DNA from: an uncultured Oscillospiraceae bacterium
GTDB taxonomy: Bacteria; Bacillota; Clostridia; Oscillospirales; Oscillospiraceae
Assembly (NCBI GenBank): GCA_934589065.1
Contig: CAKTNN010000042.1
Span: forward strand, 1-17,499
DNA length: 17,499 nt
Reading direction: 5' to 3'
Positions 1 to 5,825 of this stretch are shown here, in pieces (position 1 is the stretch's first letter; each line of letters begins with the position of its first letter). A program made the translations under genes and the position numbers. The notes below the pieces were generated by a model that saw nothing but the letters and a program-made list of their open reading frames with translations, did no database searches and was not told where the DNA came from.

Positions 1-68
1 CCCACAGCCACATCATGCAGTACCTCGCTGTAATTTCGCAGGTCAGAAATGGGTTTAATGTTCGGCAT
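1..68 (-). CDS. Phd/YefM-type antitoxin, N-terminal part (runs off the window)
   Basis: Reading down from the ATG at 68, the first 22 codons give MPNIKPISDLRNY followed by SEVLHDVAV. The pattern 'I-x-P-I-[ST]-D-L-R-N-Y' is the classic N-terminus of Phd/YefM antitoxins, which bind and neutralise a RelE- or Doc-type toxin and repress their own promoter. The start is supported by AAAGGAG about 9 bases upstream of the ATG. The rest of the gene and any toxin partner lie beyond base 1, so whether the module is intact cannot be seen. The family call rests on one short conserved segment but is a good match. Confidence 0.72.
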   Translation of the reverse strand, partial: MPNIKPISDLRNYSEVLHDVAV

Positions 69-91
69 ATCTATCAACTCCTTTCAAACAT

Positions 92-120
92 AGTATATCC
101 TATTCTGCTGTAAAATTCAA
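92..120 (-). promoter_or_regulatory. Sigma-A promoter of the antitoxin gene
   Basis: On the minus strand there is TTGAAT (115-120), a 17-base spacer and TATACT (92-97), ending 23 bases before the antitoxin ATG. The -10 overlaps a small palindrome ATAG-N6-CTAT. This could be an autorepression site, as is usual for antitoxins, but that is inference. Confidence 0.6.
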
Positions 121-259
121 CAACAAGTTTGCAGCACACATATTTGTGGAAATATGGCTACCCATATATTGGGGATAAATACCTCTTGCCGATTACCAGC
201 AAATCGTTGATATATCTGTGTTTTCTGATATCCTATAATTACACTCCAACCATAGTTGA

Positions 260-290
260 AAGCACTTGCTTTTTGGGCAAGTGCTTTTTT
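260..290. terminator. Intrinsic terminator-like hairpin
   Basis: The 9-bp arms AAGCACTTG (260-268) and CAAGTGCTT (278-286) flank a 9-base loop, followed on the plus strand by a run of T to 290. No plus-strand gene is seen upstream, although a lone TATAAT lies at 234-239. Read on the minus strand it would end transcription of the SH3 remnant, with a weaker T-tract. Apart from this hairpin I see nothing in the 121-354 interval. Confidence 0.55.
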
Positions 291-354
291 GTTAGAAAGG
301 AGGGCAGAACCCAGGATATGGTATTCTGCCCCTTTCTCGCATATTGGTCAATAT

Positions 355-693
355 TTAGTTTAACCACTTATAATTGACCCAACCGTCAGTTCCATTATAA
401 GAAATCTTTGCCCAAACACGGTTTTCGTACTGCTGCTGTGTTGTGCCATATACATAAACCACAGTTCCGTTTGGAATAGAACCCAGTTCGTACTGATTTC
501 CCGTTGAAACGGTGGAACAGAACCGCAGCGTGCTGCCTGCACCCACATTTACTGTCATATTTCGTGCAACAGTATTCAAGGCAGGCTCTGTTTGCTGACT
601 GCTGGCTTCTCCCTCCACGGTAAATGTATGGTTCTTTTGTCCTCTGCCATCGGCAACTGTTTCCGAAAAGAAATGGGACTGTGAAACTTTCAC
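355..693 (-). pseudogene. Bacterial SH3 (SH3b) domain remnant
   Basis: The frame encodes about 112 residues. The last 70 or so read as a bacterial SH3b domain: an opening 'NMTVNVGAGSTLRFCS', a middle 'LGSIPNGTVVYVYG' and a closing 'VWAKISYNGTDGWVNYKWLN'. This is the layout of cell-wall-targeting SH3 domains at the C-termini of secreted hydrolases and lipoproteins. The front part is low-complexity linker, with no signal peptide or membrane segment. The only possible start is a GTG at 691-693 that lies inside the terminator hairpin of the upstream phosphatase gene and has no ribosome binding site. I read it as the C-terminal relic of a larger exported protein whose front was deleted. A translated short protein is less likely but not excluded. 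Confidence 0.55.
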
Positions 694-699
694 AGCCCC
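663..699 (-). terminator. Terminator of the HAD phosphatase gene
   Basis: Read on the minus strand, GGGGCTGTGAAA (688-699) pairs with TTTCACAGTCCC (675-686) with one mismatch and is followed by ATTTCTTTTC. It begins about 30 bases after the phosphatase stop codon. Confidence 0.6.
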
Positions 700-729
700 A
701 TGGATGATTATACGCTTTCTATTGTTTTC

Positions 730-1506
730 TTATATCAGTCCATTTTCCAGGCAGTAGCGGTAAATTCCGTCCTCCGTCACTTTGGGGCAGACCGCATCCG
801 CCACCGCTTTCAGCTCCGCTGAGCCATTACCCATGGCAACGCCGGTTCCCACCGCCTGGAGCATCTCAATATCGTTGTTTCCATCGCCAAAGGCAATGGC
901 CTGGGATTTATCCAGACCGTAGTGGGCCAGGATTTTTTCCACACCGACGCCCTTGCCGCCGCTGGAGGGGATGACATCCACCCCTCGATTCCACCAGGCA
1001 GCAATCTTCGCCCCAGGCGCATCCTGGATGAGCCGCTCATACTCCTCCGGGCAGCTGCCCACCAGAATTTGATAGACATCCTGGTGCACCAGATTCTCAA
1101 AATCCGGCGACGTTTCCAGTTTCAGATTGACAATGTCAAAGTAATCGGAAAGGTTCTTTTCCCATCCGTCCGCCCCCATCCTTGTTTTGGTGGCAACGCA
1201 GGCCGTTCTTCCCAGGCTATGGGCATTTTGAATGACGGTGCGCACATCCTCTGCCGGAATAGGGTTACTGAAAATATCCCCCTGTGCATCGTAGCAGTAG
1301 GAGCCGTTAAAGGTCAGGAATGCATCAAAGGAAACGCCCTCGATTTTGGGAAGGGTCATGGGAGAGCGACCGGTGGCAATGCACAGCCGCACGCCTCGCT
1401 TTTGCAGCTCCACAAGCGTCTGCTTTACCGGCTCTGTCATGCGTTTGAGGCCCATATCGATCAGCGTTCCGTCAATGTCAAAAAAGGCGATTTTCATTGG
1501 ATTCAT
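730..1506 (-). CDS. Cof-type HAD-IIB sugar-phosphate phosphatase
   Basis: This 258-residue cytoplasmic HAD-superfamily hydrolase belongs to the Cof/YidA group, Mg2+-dependent phosphatases of sugar phosphates and similar metabolites. All four HAD motifs are visible: nucleophile and general acid D10 and D12 in FFDIDGT, motif II T45 in ATGRSP, motif III K185 in GGKG, and motif IV GDGNND at 207-212. The large insert between motifs II and III (about residues 60-180) is the C2-type cap that defines HAD-IIB. Length is normal for the family. The first ATG is chosen because AGGAG lies 7 bases upstream. A second ATG three codons later is less well placed. A MITE is inserted only 16 bases upstream of the start, so the original promoter or operon link to the pspC region is interrupted. 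Exact substrate cannot be inferred. Confidence 0.9.
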   Translation of the reverse strand: MNPMKIAFFDIDGTLIDMGLKRMTEPVKQTLVELQKRGVRLCIATGRSPMTLPKIEGVSFDAFLTFNGSYCYDAQGDIFSNPIPAEDVRTVIQNAHSLGRTACVATKTRMGADGWEKNLSDYFDIVNLKLETSPDFENLVHQDVYQILVGSCPEEYERLIQDAPGAKIAAWWNRGVDVIPSSGGKGVGVEKILAHYGLDKSQAIAFGDGNNDIEMLQAVGTGVAMGNGSAELKAVADAVCPKVTEDGIYRYCLENGLI

Positions 1507-1522
1507 CTATTTCTCCTGTTAG

Positions 1523-1683
1523 GGAGCCTCTGATTAAATCGGCAAGAGCTGGTGACGAGGGATTTTGTCTCAGACGAAAGTTCTGAAAGTGGAGGAATAC
1601 TGTATGTATTTTCCACTTTTAGAACTGCACGGATGGGGCAAAAGGCCCGTCATCCAGCCGAAGACAATTTATTCAGAGGTTCC
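1523..1683. mobile_element. 161-bp MITE with IS5-like ends and TTAG target duplication
   Basis: The left end GGAGCCTCTGATTAAAT (1523-1539) and the inverse of the right end GGAACCTCTGAATAAAT (1667-1683) match at 15 of 17 positions. The element is flanked by the direct repeat TTAG at 1519-1522 and 1684-1687. Inside, GTTCT at 1580 to AGAAC at 1625 form a long imperfect hairpin, and arms further out (around 1549-1568 and 1636-1658) also pair, so the whole element can fold as one rod. There is no ORF. A 4-bp YTAR-type duplication is typical of the IS5 group (established knowledge), so a non-autonomous IS5-related element is the best reading. Confidence 0.72.
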
Positions 1684-1709
1684 TTAGATTCGTGAAAATG
1701 TATGTTCCT

Positions 1710-1823
1710 TCACACCGGGCAGGCAATCATAGATGGATTTTCCCATCCGCTCTTCAAAATCCCGATGAACGGACAGCACCGCCTTCCAGCGCCAGGTGCG
1801 CTTTCTTCTACATTGGGAAGCAT
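1710..1823 (-). pseudogene. Small ORF after pspC, possibly frameshifted
   Basis: An ATG at 1823 follows AAAGGAG at a good distance and opens a 37-codon frame starting MLPNVEESAPGAG. This frame then becomes unconvincing. A different minus-strand frame from about 1810 down to a TAA at 1685-1687 reads like real protein: 'AVLSVHRDFEERMGKSIYD' followed by 'CLPGVKEHTFSRI'. The good start and the good tail lie in different frames, which suggests an old frameshift in a gene of about 45 codons. The MITE insertion abuts its end: the stop codon is formed within the duplicated TTAG. No family is recognised. Confidence 0.3.
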
Positions 1824-1850
1824 AGCGCCTCTCCTTTCGGGGAATCTTCT

Positions 1851-2048
1851 TTACACCACAATTTCGGGATTGGAGGGAATGATGACGGCAGCCAAAATAT
1901 AGGCCAGCACACCGGAGCCCCCCAGCAGGCAGAAAATTGCCCAAGCCAGACGCACCACAGTGGGGTCGATCCCAAAATATTCGCCGATACCGCCGCAGAC
2001 ACCGCAGATCATTTTGTTTTCGCTGGATTTATAAAGCTTCTTTTGCAT
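1851..2048 (-). CDS. PspC-domain small membrane protein
   Basis: A 65-residue protein made almost entirely of a PspC domain. It opens 'MQKKLYKSSENKMICGVCGG', continues with GEYFGIDPTVVRL, then has one hydrophobic segment (about residues 34-57, WAIFCLLGGSGVLAYILAAVI) and ends IIPSNPEIVV. The GVCGGIGEYFGIDPTVVR core is diagnostic. In gammaproteobacteria PspC takes part in the phage-shock membrane-stress response. Stand-alone short PspC proteins in Bacillota are poorly characterised and may act as membrane-stress sensors or anti-regulators. AGGAGG lies about 9 bases upstream of the ATG. A small ORF with its own ribosome binding site begins 27 bases downstream, so the two may share a transcript. 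Confidence 0.9.
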   Translation of the reverse strand: MQKKLYKSSENKMICGVCGGIGEYFGIDPTVVRLAWAIFCLLGGSGVLAYILAAVIIPSNPEIVV

Positions 2049-2081
2049 AATATCTTCCTCCTGAATGGCTTTTATGACATC

Positions 2082-2110
2082 ATTATACTCTAAAATAGGT
2101 AAAAAAGCAA
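2082..2110 (-). promoter_or_regulatory. Sigma-A promoter of the pspC gene
   Basis: Minus strand TTGCTT (2105-2110), a 17-base spacer and a perfect TATAAT (2082-2087), 33 bases before the pspC ATG. Confidence 0.7.
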
Positions 2111-2174
2111 TGGGCCAAAGGGGCTTGGGTTCTATAAAATGTGCAAATTTTAACGTTTTTCTTCAAATATGTCC

Positions 2175-2660
2175 TTAGAATGTCAGGCGCATTTGATGCC
2201 AAACTGCATTGCCATGGACGGATTTTGCGGATACTCCCTCATCCTGAAAACCGAACTTTGCGTAGTAAGAAATCAGCTTTTCTTTGCAGGTTAAAACCAG
2301 GCCGCGCCTGCCCTGCTCTTTTGCGTCCTGAATCGCCCTTTGCAGCAGCAGCCCCGCATATCCCTGGCAGCGGTATTCCGGCAGGGTATTCACCCCGAAA
2401 ATCATTTGCCAAGCCCCGTTCTCGTTATGCAAAAAAGCCTTTTCATACATTTCATCTTCCAAATCCGCTTTGTCCGTTACAAACCCGTCTACAAAGGAAA
2501 CAAGCCGGTTTTCTTCAAACAGAAGCCAGAAATGGTTCCCATAATACTGAATTCTCTGGGAAAATTCCTCCCGTGCAGCCGCTTCCGCTGCCGGAAAGCA
2601 CTGCGCCTCCACATCGGCTATGCTCTCCAAATCAGAAGGTTTTGCCGAACGAATAACCAT
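2175..2660 (-). CDS. GNAT N-acetyltransferase, arylalkylamine-acetyltransferase-like
   Basis: A 161-residue single-domain GNAT enzyme that would transfer acetyl from acetyl-CoA to an amine. The N-terminal MVIRSAKPSDLESI (beta1-alpha1) and the pyrophosphate-binding loop RCQGYA at 97-102, followed by LLLQRAI, are visible. So is the C-terminal YYAKFGFQDEGVS segment typical of the subfamily related to serotonin N-acetyltransferase. Substrate is unknown. The ATG at 2660 is chosen over one seven codons upstream because the sequence between them is itself the ribosome binding site (GGGAGGAG). It stands alone on the minus strand, divergent from the transporter, and the two promoters sit back to back. 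Confidence 0.85.
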   Translation of the reverse strand: MVIRSAKPSDLESIADVEAQCFPAAEAAAREEFSQRIQYYGNHFWLLFEENRLVSFVDGFVTDKADLEDEMYEKAFLHNENGAWQMIFGVNTLPEYRCQGYAGLLLQRAIQDAKEQGRRGLVLTCKEKLISYYAKFGFQDEGVSAKSVHGNAVWHQMRLTF

Positions 2661-2686
2661 ATTCTCTCCTCCCTTTTTCATTCTTG

Positions 2687-2714
2687 ATTATAATACATTT
2701 TCCAGTGAAATCAA
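2687..2714 (-). promoter_or_regulatory. Sigma-A promoter of the GNAT gene
   Basis: Minus strand TTGATT (2709-2714), a 16-base spacer and TATAAT (2687-2692), 26 bases upstream of the ATG. Confidence 0.65.
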
Positions 2715-2750
2715 TTGGCTTTTTTTCCTTTGAGGAAGGTGAAATATTCA

Positions 2751-2779
2751 TTGTATTTTCTGTTCTGCTGTGGTAGAAT
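2751..2779 (+). promoter_or_regulatory. Sigma-A promoter of the sodium symporter gene
   Basis: TTGTAT (2751-2756), a 17-base spacer and TAGAAT (2774-2779), 37 bases before the ATG. This position rules out the longer reading frame that opens at 2715, upstream of the promoter. Confidence 0.65.
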
Positions 2780-2816
2780 CAGGAAAGCGCGCACTGCGAA
2801 CAGAGAGGAGAAAACT

Positions 2817-4190
2817 ATGAAACACGCAGACCATAAAAGAGGATCCTTTTCCGGAAAAATCGGCTTTGTGCTTTCCGCAGCCGGTGCATCCGTAGGACTT
2901 GGCAACATCTGGCGGTTCCCCTACCTTGCCGCAAAGCATGGCGGTGGAATTTTCCTGTTGATTTACATTATTCTGGCAATGACCTTCGGCTATACCATGA
3001 TCATGGCGGAAACCTCCATCGGGCGCATGACCGGCAAAAGTCCCGTTGGTGCTTTCAAAAGCTTTGGTTCTACCGGGTTTCTTCGCTTCGGCGGTTGGAT
3101 CAACGCCATTATCCCGCTGCTGATTGTGCCCTACTATTCCGTAATCGGCGGCTGGGTCATTAAGTATCTGGCTGAGTATGTGCTGGGCGATGGGGCGCGG
3201 CTTGCCTCCGACGGCTATTTCTCCGCCTTTATTTCCAGCGGTGCATCCACGGAAATCTGTTTCCTGATTTTTGTATTCCTGACCCTGGCAATTATTTTTG
3301 CCGGTGTGGAAAACGGCATTGAGCGGGTTTCCAAGGTTATGATGCCGGTGCTGGTAGTGCTTTCTGTCATTATTTCCGTCTACTCTGTCACCCGGCCCGG
3401 GGCTATGGAAGGCGTGAAATACTTCCTGGTTCCCAACCCAAAGAACTTTTCCTGGATGACCGTGGTATCTGCCATGGGGCAGATGTTCTATTCCCTCTCC
3501 ATTGCCATGGGCATTCTTATCACCTTCGGTTCCTACATGAAAAAGGATGTTTCCATTGAGGAATCCACCCGCAATGTGGAAATCTTCGACACCCTGATTG
3601 CCATTATGGCAGGACTGATGATCATTCCTGCAGTGTTTGCCTTCTCCGGCGGCGACCCGGGAGCACTGAATGCCGGCCCTGCACTGATGTTTATTACCAT
3701 CCCCAAGATTTTCGCCTCCATGGGCCTGGGCTCTGTGATTGGCATTCTGTTCTTTGTGCTGGTGCTTTTTGCTGCACTGACCAGCTCCATTGCCCTGACG
3801 GAGAGCGCCGTTTCCACCGCCCAGGATGAGCTAGGCTGGGGCCGGAAGCAGGCCACCGCCATCATTGGCCTGGTTATGGTGGGCCTTGGCACGCTGTCCT
3901 GCCTGGGCTATGGCCCTCTGGCAAACGTGAAGATCATTGGAATGCAGTTTTTGGATTTCTTTGATTTTCTGACCAACTCCGTAATGATGCCCATTGCAGC
4001 CATTACGATCTGTCTGCTGGTTTCCAGAGTGGTGGGCGTGGAAAAAATTGAGCAGGAGGTTCTCCTGGAAAACGGTCGCTTCCGCCGGAAGAAGGTCTTT
4101 TGCGCCATGATCCGGTTCCTGTGTCCCTTCTTTGCAGCCATCATTCTTTGCAGCTCCGTAGCCAATGCCTTTGGCTGGATTTCCATGTAA
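2817..4190 (+). CDS. Sodium-dependent transporter, neurotransmitter:sodium symporter (NSS/SNF) family
   Basis: This 457-residue integral membrane protein would import an amino acid or related amine by Na+ symport, like the bacterial homologues LeuT, MhsT and TnaT. The family signature in the unwound first helix is intact: VGLGNIWRFPY at about 26-36, holding Na+ and substrate contacts, followed by GGGIFLLIY at 42-50. About 11-12 hydrophobic segments can be counted. Helix 6-8 features include 'SLSIAMGILITFGSY' and 'ALTSSIALTESAVS', the latter near the Na+ site. The C-terminus is short, as usual in bacterial members. The ATG at 2817 has GAGAGGAG 6 bases upstream. The gene is monocistronic, with its own promoter and a terminator just after it. 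Substrate is not predictable, though tryptophan, tyrosine or branched amino acids are usual for this group. Confidence 0.93.
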   Translation: MKHADHKRGSFSGKIGFVLSAAGASVGLGNIWRFPYLAAKHGGGIFLLIYIILAMTFGYTMIMAETSIGRMTGKSPVGAFKSFGSTGFLRFGGWINAIIPLLIVPYYSVIGGWVIKYLAEYVLGDGARLASDGYFSAFISSGASTEICFLIFVFLTLAIIFAGVENGIERVSKVMMPVLVVLSVIISVYSVTRPGAMEGVKYFLVPNPKNFSWMTVVSAMGQMFYSLSIAMGILITFGSYMKKDVSIEESTRNVEIFDTLIAIMAGLMIIPAVFAFSGGDPGALNAGPALMFITIPKIFASMGLGSVIGILFFVLVLFAALTSSIALTESAVSTAQDELGWGRKQATAIIGLVMVGLGTLSCLGYGPLANVKIIGMQFLDFFDFLTNSVMMPIAAITICLLVSRVVGVEKIEQEVLLENGRFRRKKVFCAMIRFLCPFFAAIILCSSVANAFGWISM

Positions 4191-4229
4191 CGGCTTTACA
4201 AAGGAAAGCTCTCTTCTGAAAAGGAAAAC

Positions 4230-4280
4230 AATGTCATTGCGTTCCCGGCGTATATGCCGGAAGCGCAATGACATTTTTAT
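4230..4280 (+). terminator. Terminator of the symporter gene, TCATTGC-type palindrome
   Basis: The arms AATGTCATTGCG (4230-4241) and CGCAATGACATT (4264-4275) enclose an inner CCGGC/GCCGG stem, followed by TTTATTTG. The TGTCATTGC/GCAATGACA arms recur in two further terminators of the window, at 11546 and 14092. Confidence 0.8.
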
Positions 4281-4368
4281 TTGATGCTCCCCATTTCCAC
4301 GGAGTATGGCCTGATTCTGCTCCGTGCAATTTTGCTCCTCTTTTTTGCAAGTAATTTCTATTTATCTT

Positions 4369-4506
4369 TCATTTTAGTTCGCTGCGTATACAATTTTCAA
4401 TGTGTACAACGAATTCACGCATTTTATCCTTTGCCATATCTTTTCCGTATGGATAACCAATAATATTTTGTATTTTACTTTTAGTGATACTTGGTTTATT
4501 ATAATT
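4369..4506 (-). pseudogene. AT-rich protein-like remnant, no recognised family
   Basis: Between in-frame stops there are 45 open codons ending TGA at 4369-4371. The translation looks like genuine protein: 'PSITKSKIQNIIGYPYGKDM' then 'AKDKMREFVVHIENCIRSE'. It has no proper start for the whole frame. An internal ATG at 4440 follows only a weak GGAAAAG. Base composition is clearly more AT-rich than the neighbouring genes, so it could be the C-terminal scrap of an acquired gene. An open frame this long can also arise by chance in AT-rich DNA, so confidence is low. The rest of 4281-4525 shows nothing else except the -10 element of the peptide cluster. Confidence 0.28.
4500..4505 (+). promoter_or_regulatory. 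-10 element of the micro-ORF cluster
   Basis: A perfect TATAAT lies 20 bases before the first micro-ORF. No good -35 sits at the usual distance; the nearest, TTTACT at 4474-4479, is 20 bases away. An activator may therefore be needed, or the promoter is weak. Confidence 0.5.
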
Positions 4507-4525
4507 TCAGAAAGAAAAGCAGCAA

Positions 4526-4606
4526 ATGAAAGGAGCGATTAACAGGAAAGCCGTCCGGAAATTTGAAGAAATGCTCACCGCACATTACGAAACATTCAGG
4601 AACTAA
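4526..4606 (+). CDS. Micro-ORF A, first of three tandem paralogous peptides
   Basis: A 26-codon frame starting MKGAINRKAVRK and ending FEEMLTAHYETFRN. Its C-terminal half aligns with the two following ORFs: E-x-L-T-x-[HY]-Y-E-T-F-[RK]-[NH]. Only a weak purine stretch (AAAGAAAAG) precedes the ATG. By contrast, the AAAGGAG that serves copies B and C as ribosome binding site falls here inside codons 2-3. Copy A may thus be a degenerate copy, or its start may have moved upstream. It is the first gene after the TATAAT at 4500. The product would be a basic, possibly helical peptide with no signal sequence or membrane segment. No known family is recognised. Confidence 0.45.
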   Translation: MKGAINRKAVRKFEEMLTAHYETFRN

Positions 4607-4639
4607 TCTTTCATATTAAAATCAGAAAGGAGAATTCTT

Positions 4640-4702
4640 ATGAAAACCATGAAGCGCATCAGCGAGCTGCTCACCGAGTACTACGAAACCTTTAAGCATT
4701 GA
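4640..4702 (+). CDS. Micro-ORF B, 20-residue peptide
   Basis: The complete product is MKTMKRISELLTEYYETFKH. The ATG follows GAAAGGAG with 7 bases between, an ideal ribosome binding site. The peptide can form an amphipathic helix, with I7, L10, L11, Y14, Y15 and F18 on one face and K/R/E on the other. It shares K-[RK]-I-S-E-x-L-x-[ED]-Y-Y-E-T-F-x-H with copy C at both protein and DNA level, including the upstream GAAAGGAGAA. That points to tandem duplication kept by selection on the peptide. It has no cysteines, leader cleavage motif or transmembrane segment, so it does not resemble a standard RiPP precursor, AIP or type I toxin. Function is unknown. Confidence 0.62.
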   Translation: MKTMKRISELLTEYYETFKH

Positions 4703-4733
4703 TTGGATCCGTTACCGGAAAGGAGAACCTTCT

Positions 4734-4808
4734 ATGAAAATCACCCGTAAGATCAGCGAATTCCTGGCAGACTATTACGAAACCTTTCACCATGAATACA
4801 TCCATTAA
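4734..4808 (+). CDS. Micro-ORF C, 24-residue peptide
   Basis: The product opens MKITRKISEFLADYYETFHH and adds a four-residue tail EYIH. GAAAGGAG lies 8 bases before the ATG. Against copy B the differences are mostly conservative (ELLTEYY versus EFLADYY) with several synonymous changes, for example TAC TAC against TAT TAC. This is the signature expected of a translated sequence rather than a structural DNA repeat. It lies 31 bases after copy B and is followed by a strong terminator at 4844. An 8-codon frame MLPDDHK at 4820-4843 with an AGAGGA upstream fills the space to the terminator and may or may not be translated. Confidence 0.62.
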   Translation: MKITRKISEFLADYYETFHHEYIH

Positions 4809-4843
4809 AGAGGAACATCATGTTGCCTGACGACCATAAGTAG

Positions 4844-4885
4844 CCCCCCGTTTCTTTTGGACAAGAAACGGGGGGAAATTTTATT
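4844..4885 (+). terminator. Strong terminator closing the micro-ORF cluster
   Basis: The perfect 13-bp arms CCCCCCGTTTCTT (4844-4856) and AAGAAACGGGGGG (4863-4875) with a 6-base loop are followed by AAATTTTATT. On the minus strand the tail is poor, so it mainly serves the plus-strand peptide transcript. It also lies just past the end of the convergent LysR gene. Confidence 0.88.
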
Positions 4886-5798
4886 CCTCTTGCGGGGGCT
4901 CCAAGAGCTGCGCCGGGTGTACCTGCAAATCGTCTTTCACATAATCCAAAAAGGTTTGGGACAATTCGGAAATAGCCCGGTTTCGCTTTCGCACCAGCAG
5001 ATATTTCGCCCAACGGGAGGGTTCTACAATGCGGCGGCAAACCACCCCCGGCATGGGCTCCGGGGCGGTCTGAGGGAAGATGCAGATTCCCACATTGGCC
5101 CGGGCCATCGCCAGCACATCCACATAGTTGGAGTGCTCCCCTACAATGGTGGGCTCTGCTCCAGCCACCCGGAACCAGCTGCGAATTTCATCGATCCGGG
5201 AACGGCGGTGGGGCACGATCAGGGGCTGCCCGGCAAGATCTTTCAGCTTCAGCGGCCCCTGCAGCTGGGCTGCCAGGGGATGCGTCTCCGATAGAAAGGC
5301 ACACCAGGGCTCATCCCCTACCACAATTCCTTCCAAATGCTCATTGTCGTAGGGCGCCGCAATAATCCCCAGCTCCATCGTCCCCCGCTGGATTTCATCG
5401 ATGATATCATCACTGCTGCCGTTGACAATTTCGAACCGCACCAGAGGGTACTCTGTCCGGAAGCCCGCAAGCCAGTTTGCCGCCAGGAAGGGGGCAAGCC
5501 CCGCCACGCTGCCCAGGCACAAAGTGCCGGATAAGCCCATTGCCAGCGCGCCTACCTCTTCCCGGGTGCGCTCCGCCAAATCCAGCAATTGGGATGCCCG
5601 GCGATACAGTAGCTTTCCTGCCTCCGTCAGGCTCACCCCTCTGCTTCCCCGAACAAACAGCGGCGTACCCAGCTCTTCCTCCAGAGCCTTCATCTGGTTG
5701 CTCAGCGGCGGCTGGCTGATGCTCAGCCTTTGTGCTGCCCGGGTAAAATTCAATTCTTCGGCAACCGCGCAGAAATAGTTGAGACTGCGTAAATCCAT
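4881..5798 (-). CDS. LysR-family transcriptional regulator
   Basis: A 305-residue LysR-type regulator. The N-terminal winged helix-turn-helix is textbook: MDLRSLNYFCAVAEELNFTR, then AAQRLSISQPPLSNQ and LEEELGTPLFVR, closing with LTEAGKLLYRRA (residues 1-70). A linker helix leads to a two-lobed effector-binding domain (about 90-290) that senses a small molecule. AGAGGA precedes the ATG. Most LysR proteins control a divergently transcribed neighbour, but here the gene behind it is the co-directional histidine kinase, 67 bases away. Its target is therefore not obvious and may be elsewhere or the gene itself. It converges on the micro-ORF cluster. Effector unknown. Confidence 0.92.
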   Translation of the reverse strand: MDLRSLNYFCAVAEELNFTRAAQRLSISQPPLSNQMKALEEELGTPLFVRGSRGVSLTEAGKLLYRRASQLLDLAERTREEVGALAMGLSGTLCLGSVAGLAPFLAANWLAGFRTEYPLVRFEIVNGSSDDIIDEIQRGTMELGIIAAPYDNEHLEGIVVGDEPWCAFLSETHPLAAQLQGPLKLKDLAGQPLIVPHRRSRIDEIRSWFRVAGAEPTIVGEHSNYVDVLAMARANVGICIFPQTAPEPMPGVVCRRIVEPSRWAKYLLVRKRNRAISELSQTFLDYVKDDLQVHPAQLLEPPQEE

Positions 5799-5825
5799 GA
5801 CCGATTCCTCTTTTCTACGATTCCG

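Noticed and set aside
129..377. 82-codon plus-strand frame near the left edge
   Set aside because: It crosses the terminator hairpin at 260-290, has no ribosome binding site and its protein has a random composition.
922..1533. 203-codon plus-strand frame opposite the HAD phosphatase
   Set aside because: Antisense to a protein with all four HAD motifs; composition and lack of start signals mark it as a shadow.
2715..2816. N-terminal extension of the symporter by 34 codons
   Set aside because: It would begin upstream of a good promoter, and the ATG at 2817 has the ribosome binding site and fits the family N-terminus.
4281..4463. 60-codon hydrophobic plus-strand frame after the symporter
   Set aside because: It begins at a TTG directly behind the terminator with no promoter or ribosome binding site; hydrophobicity follows from the T-rich DNA.
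4820..4843. Eight-codon ORF MLPDDHK after the micro-ORFs
   Set aside because: It has an AGAGGA upstream but shares nothing with the three paralogues and is too short to support as a gene.
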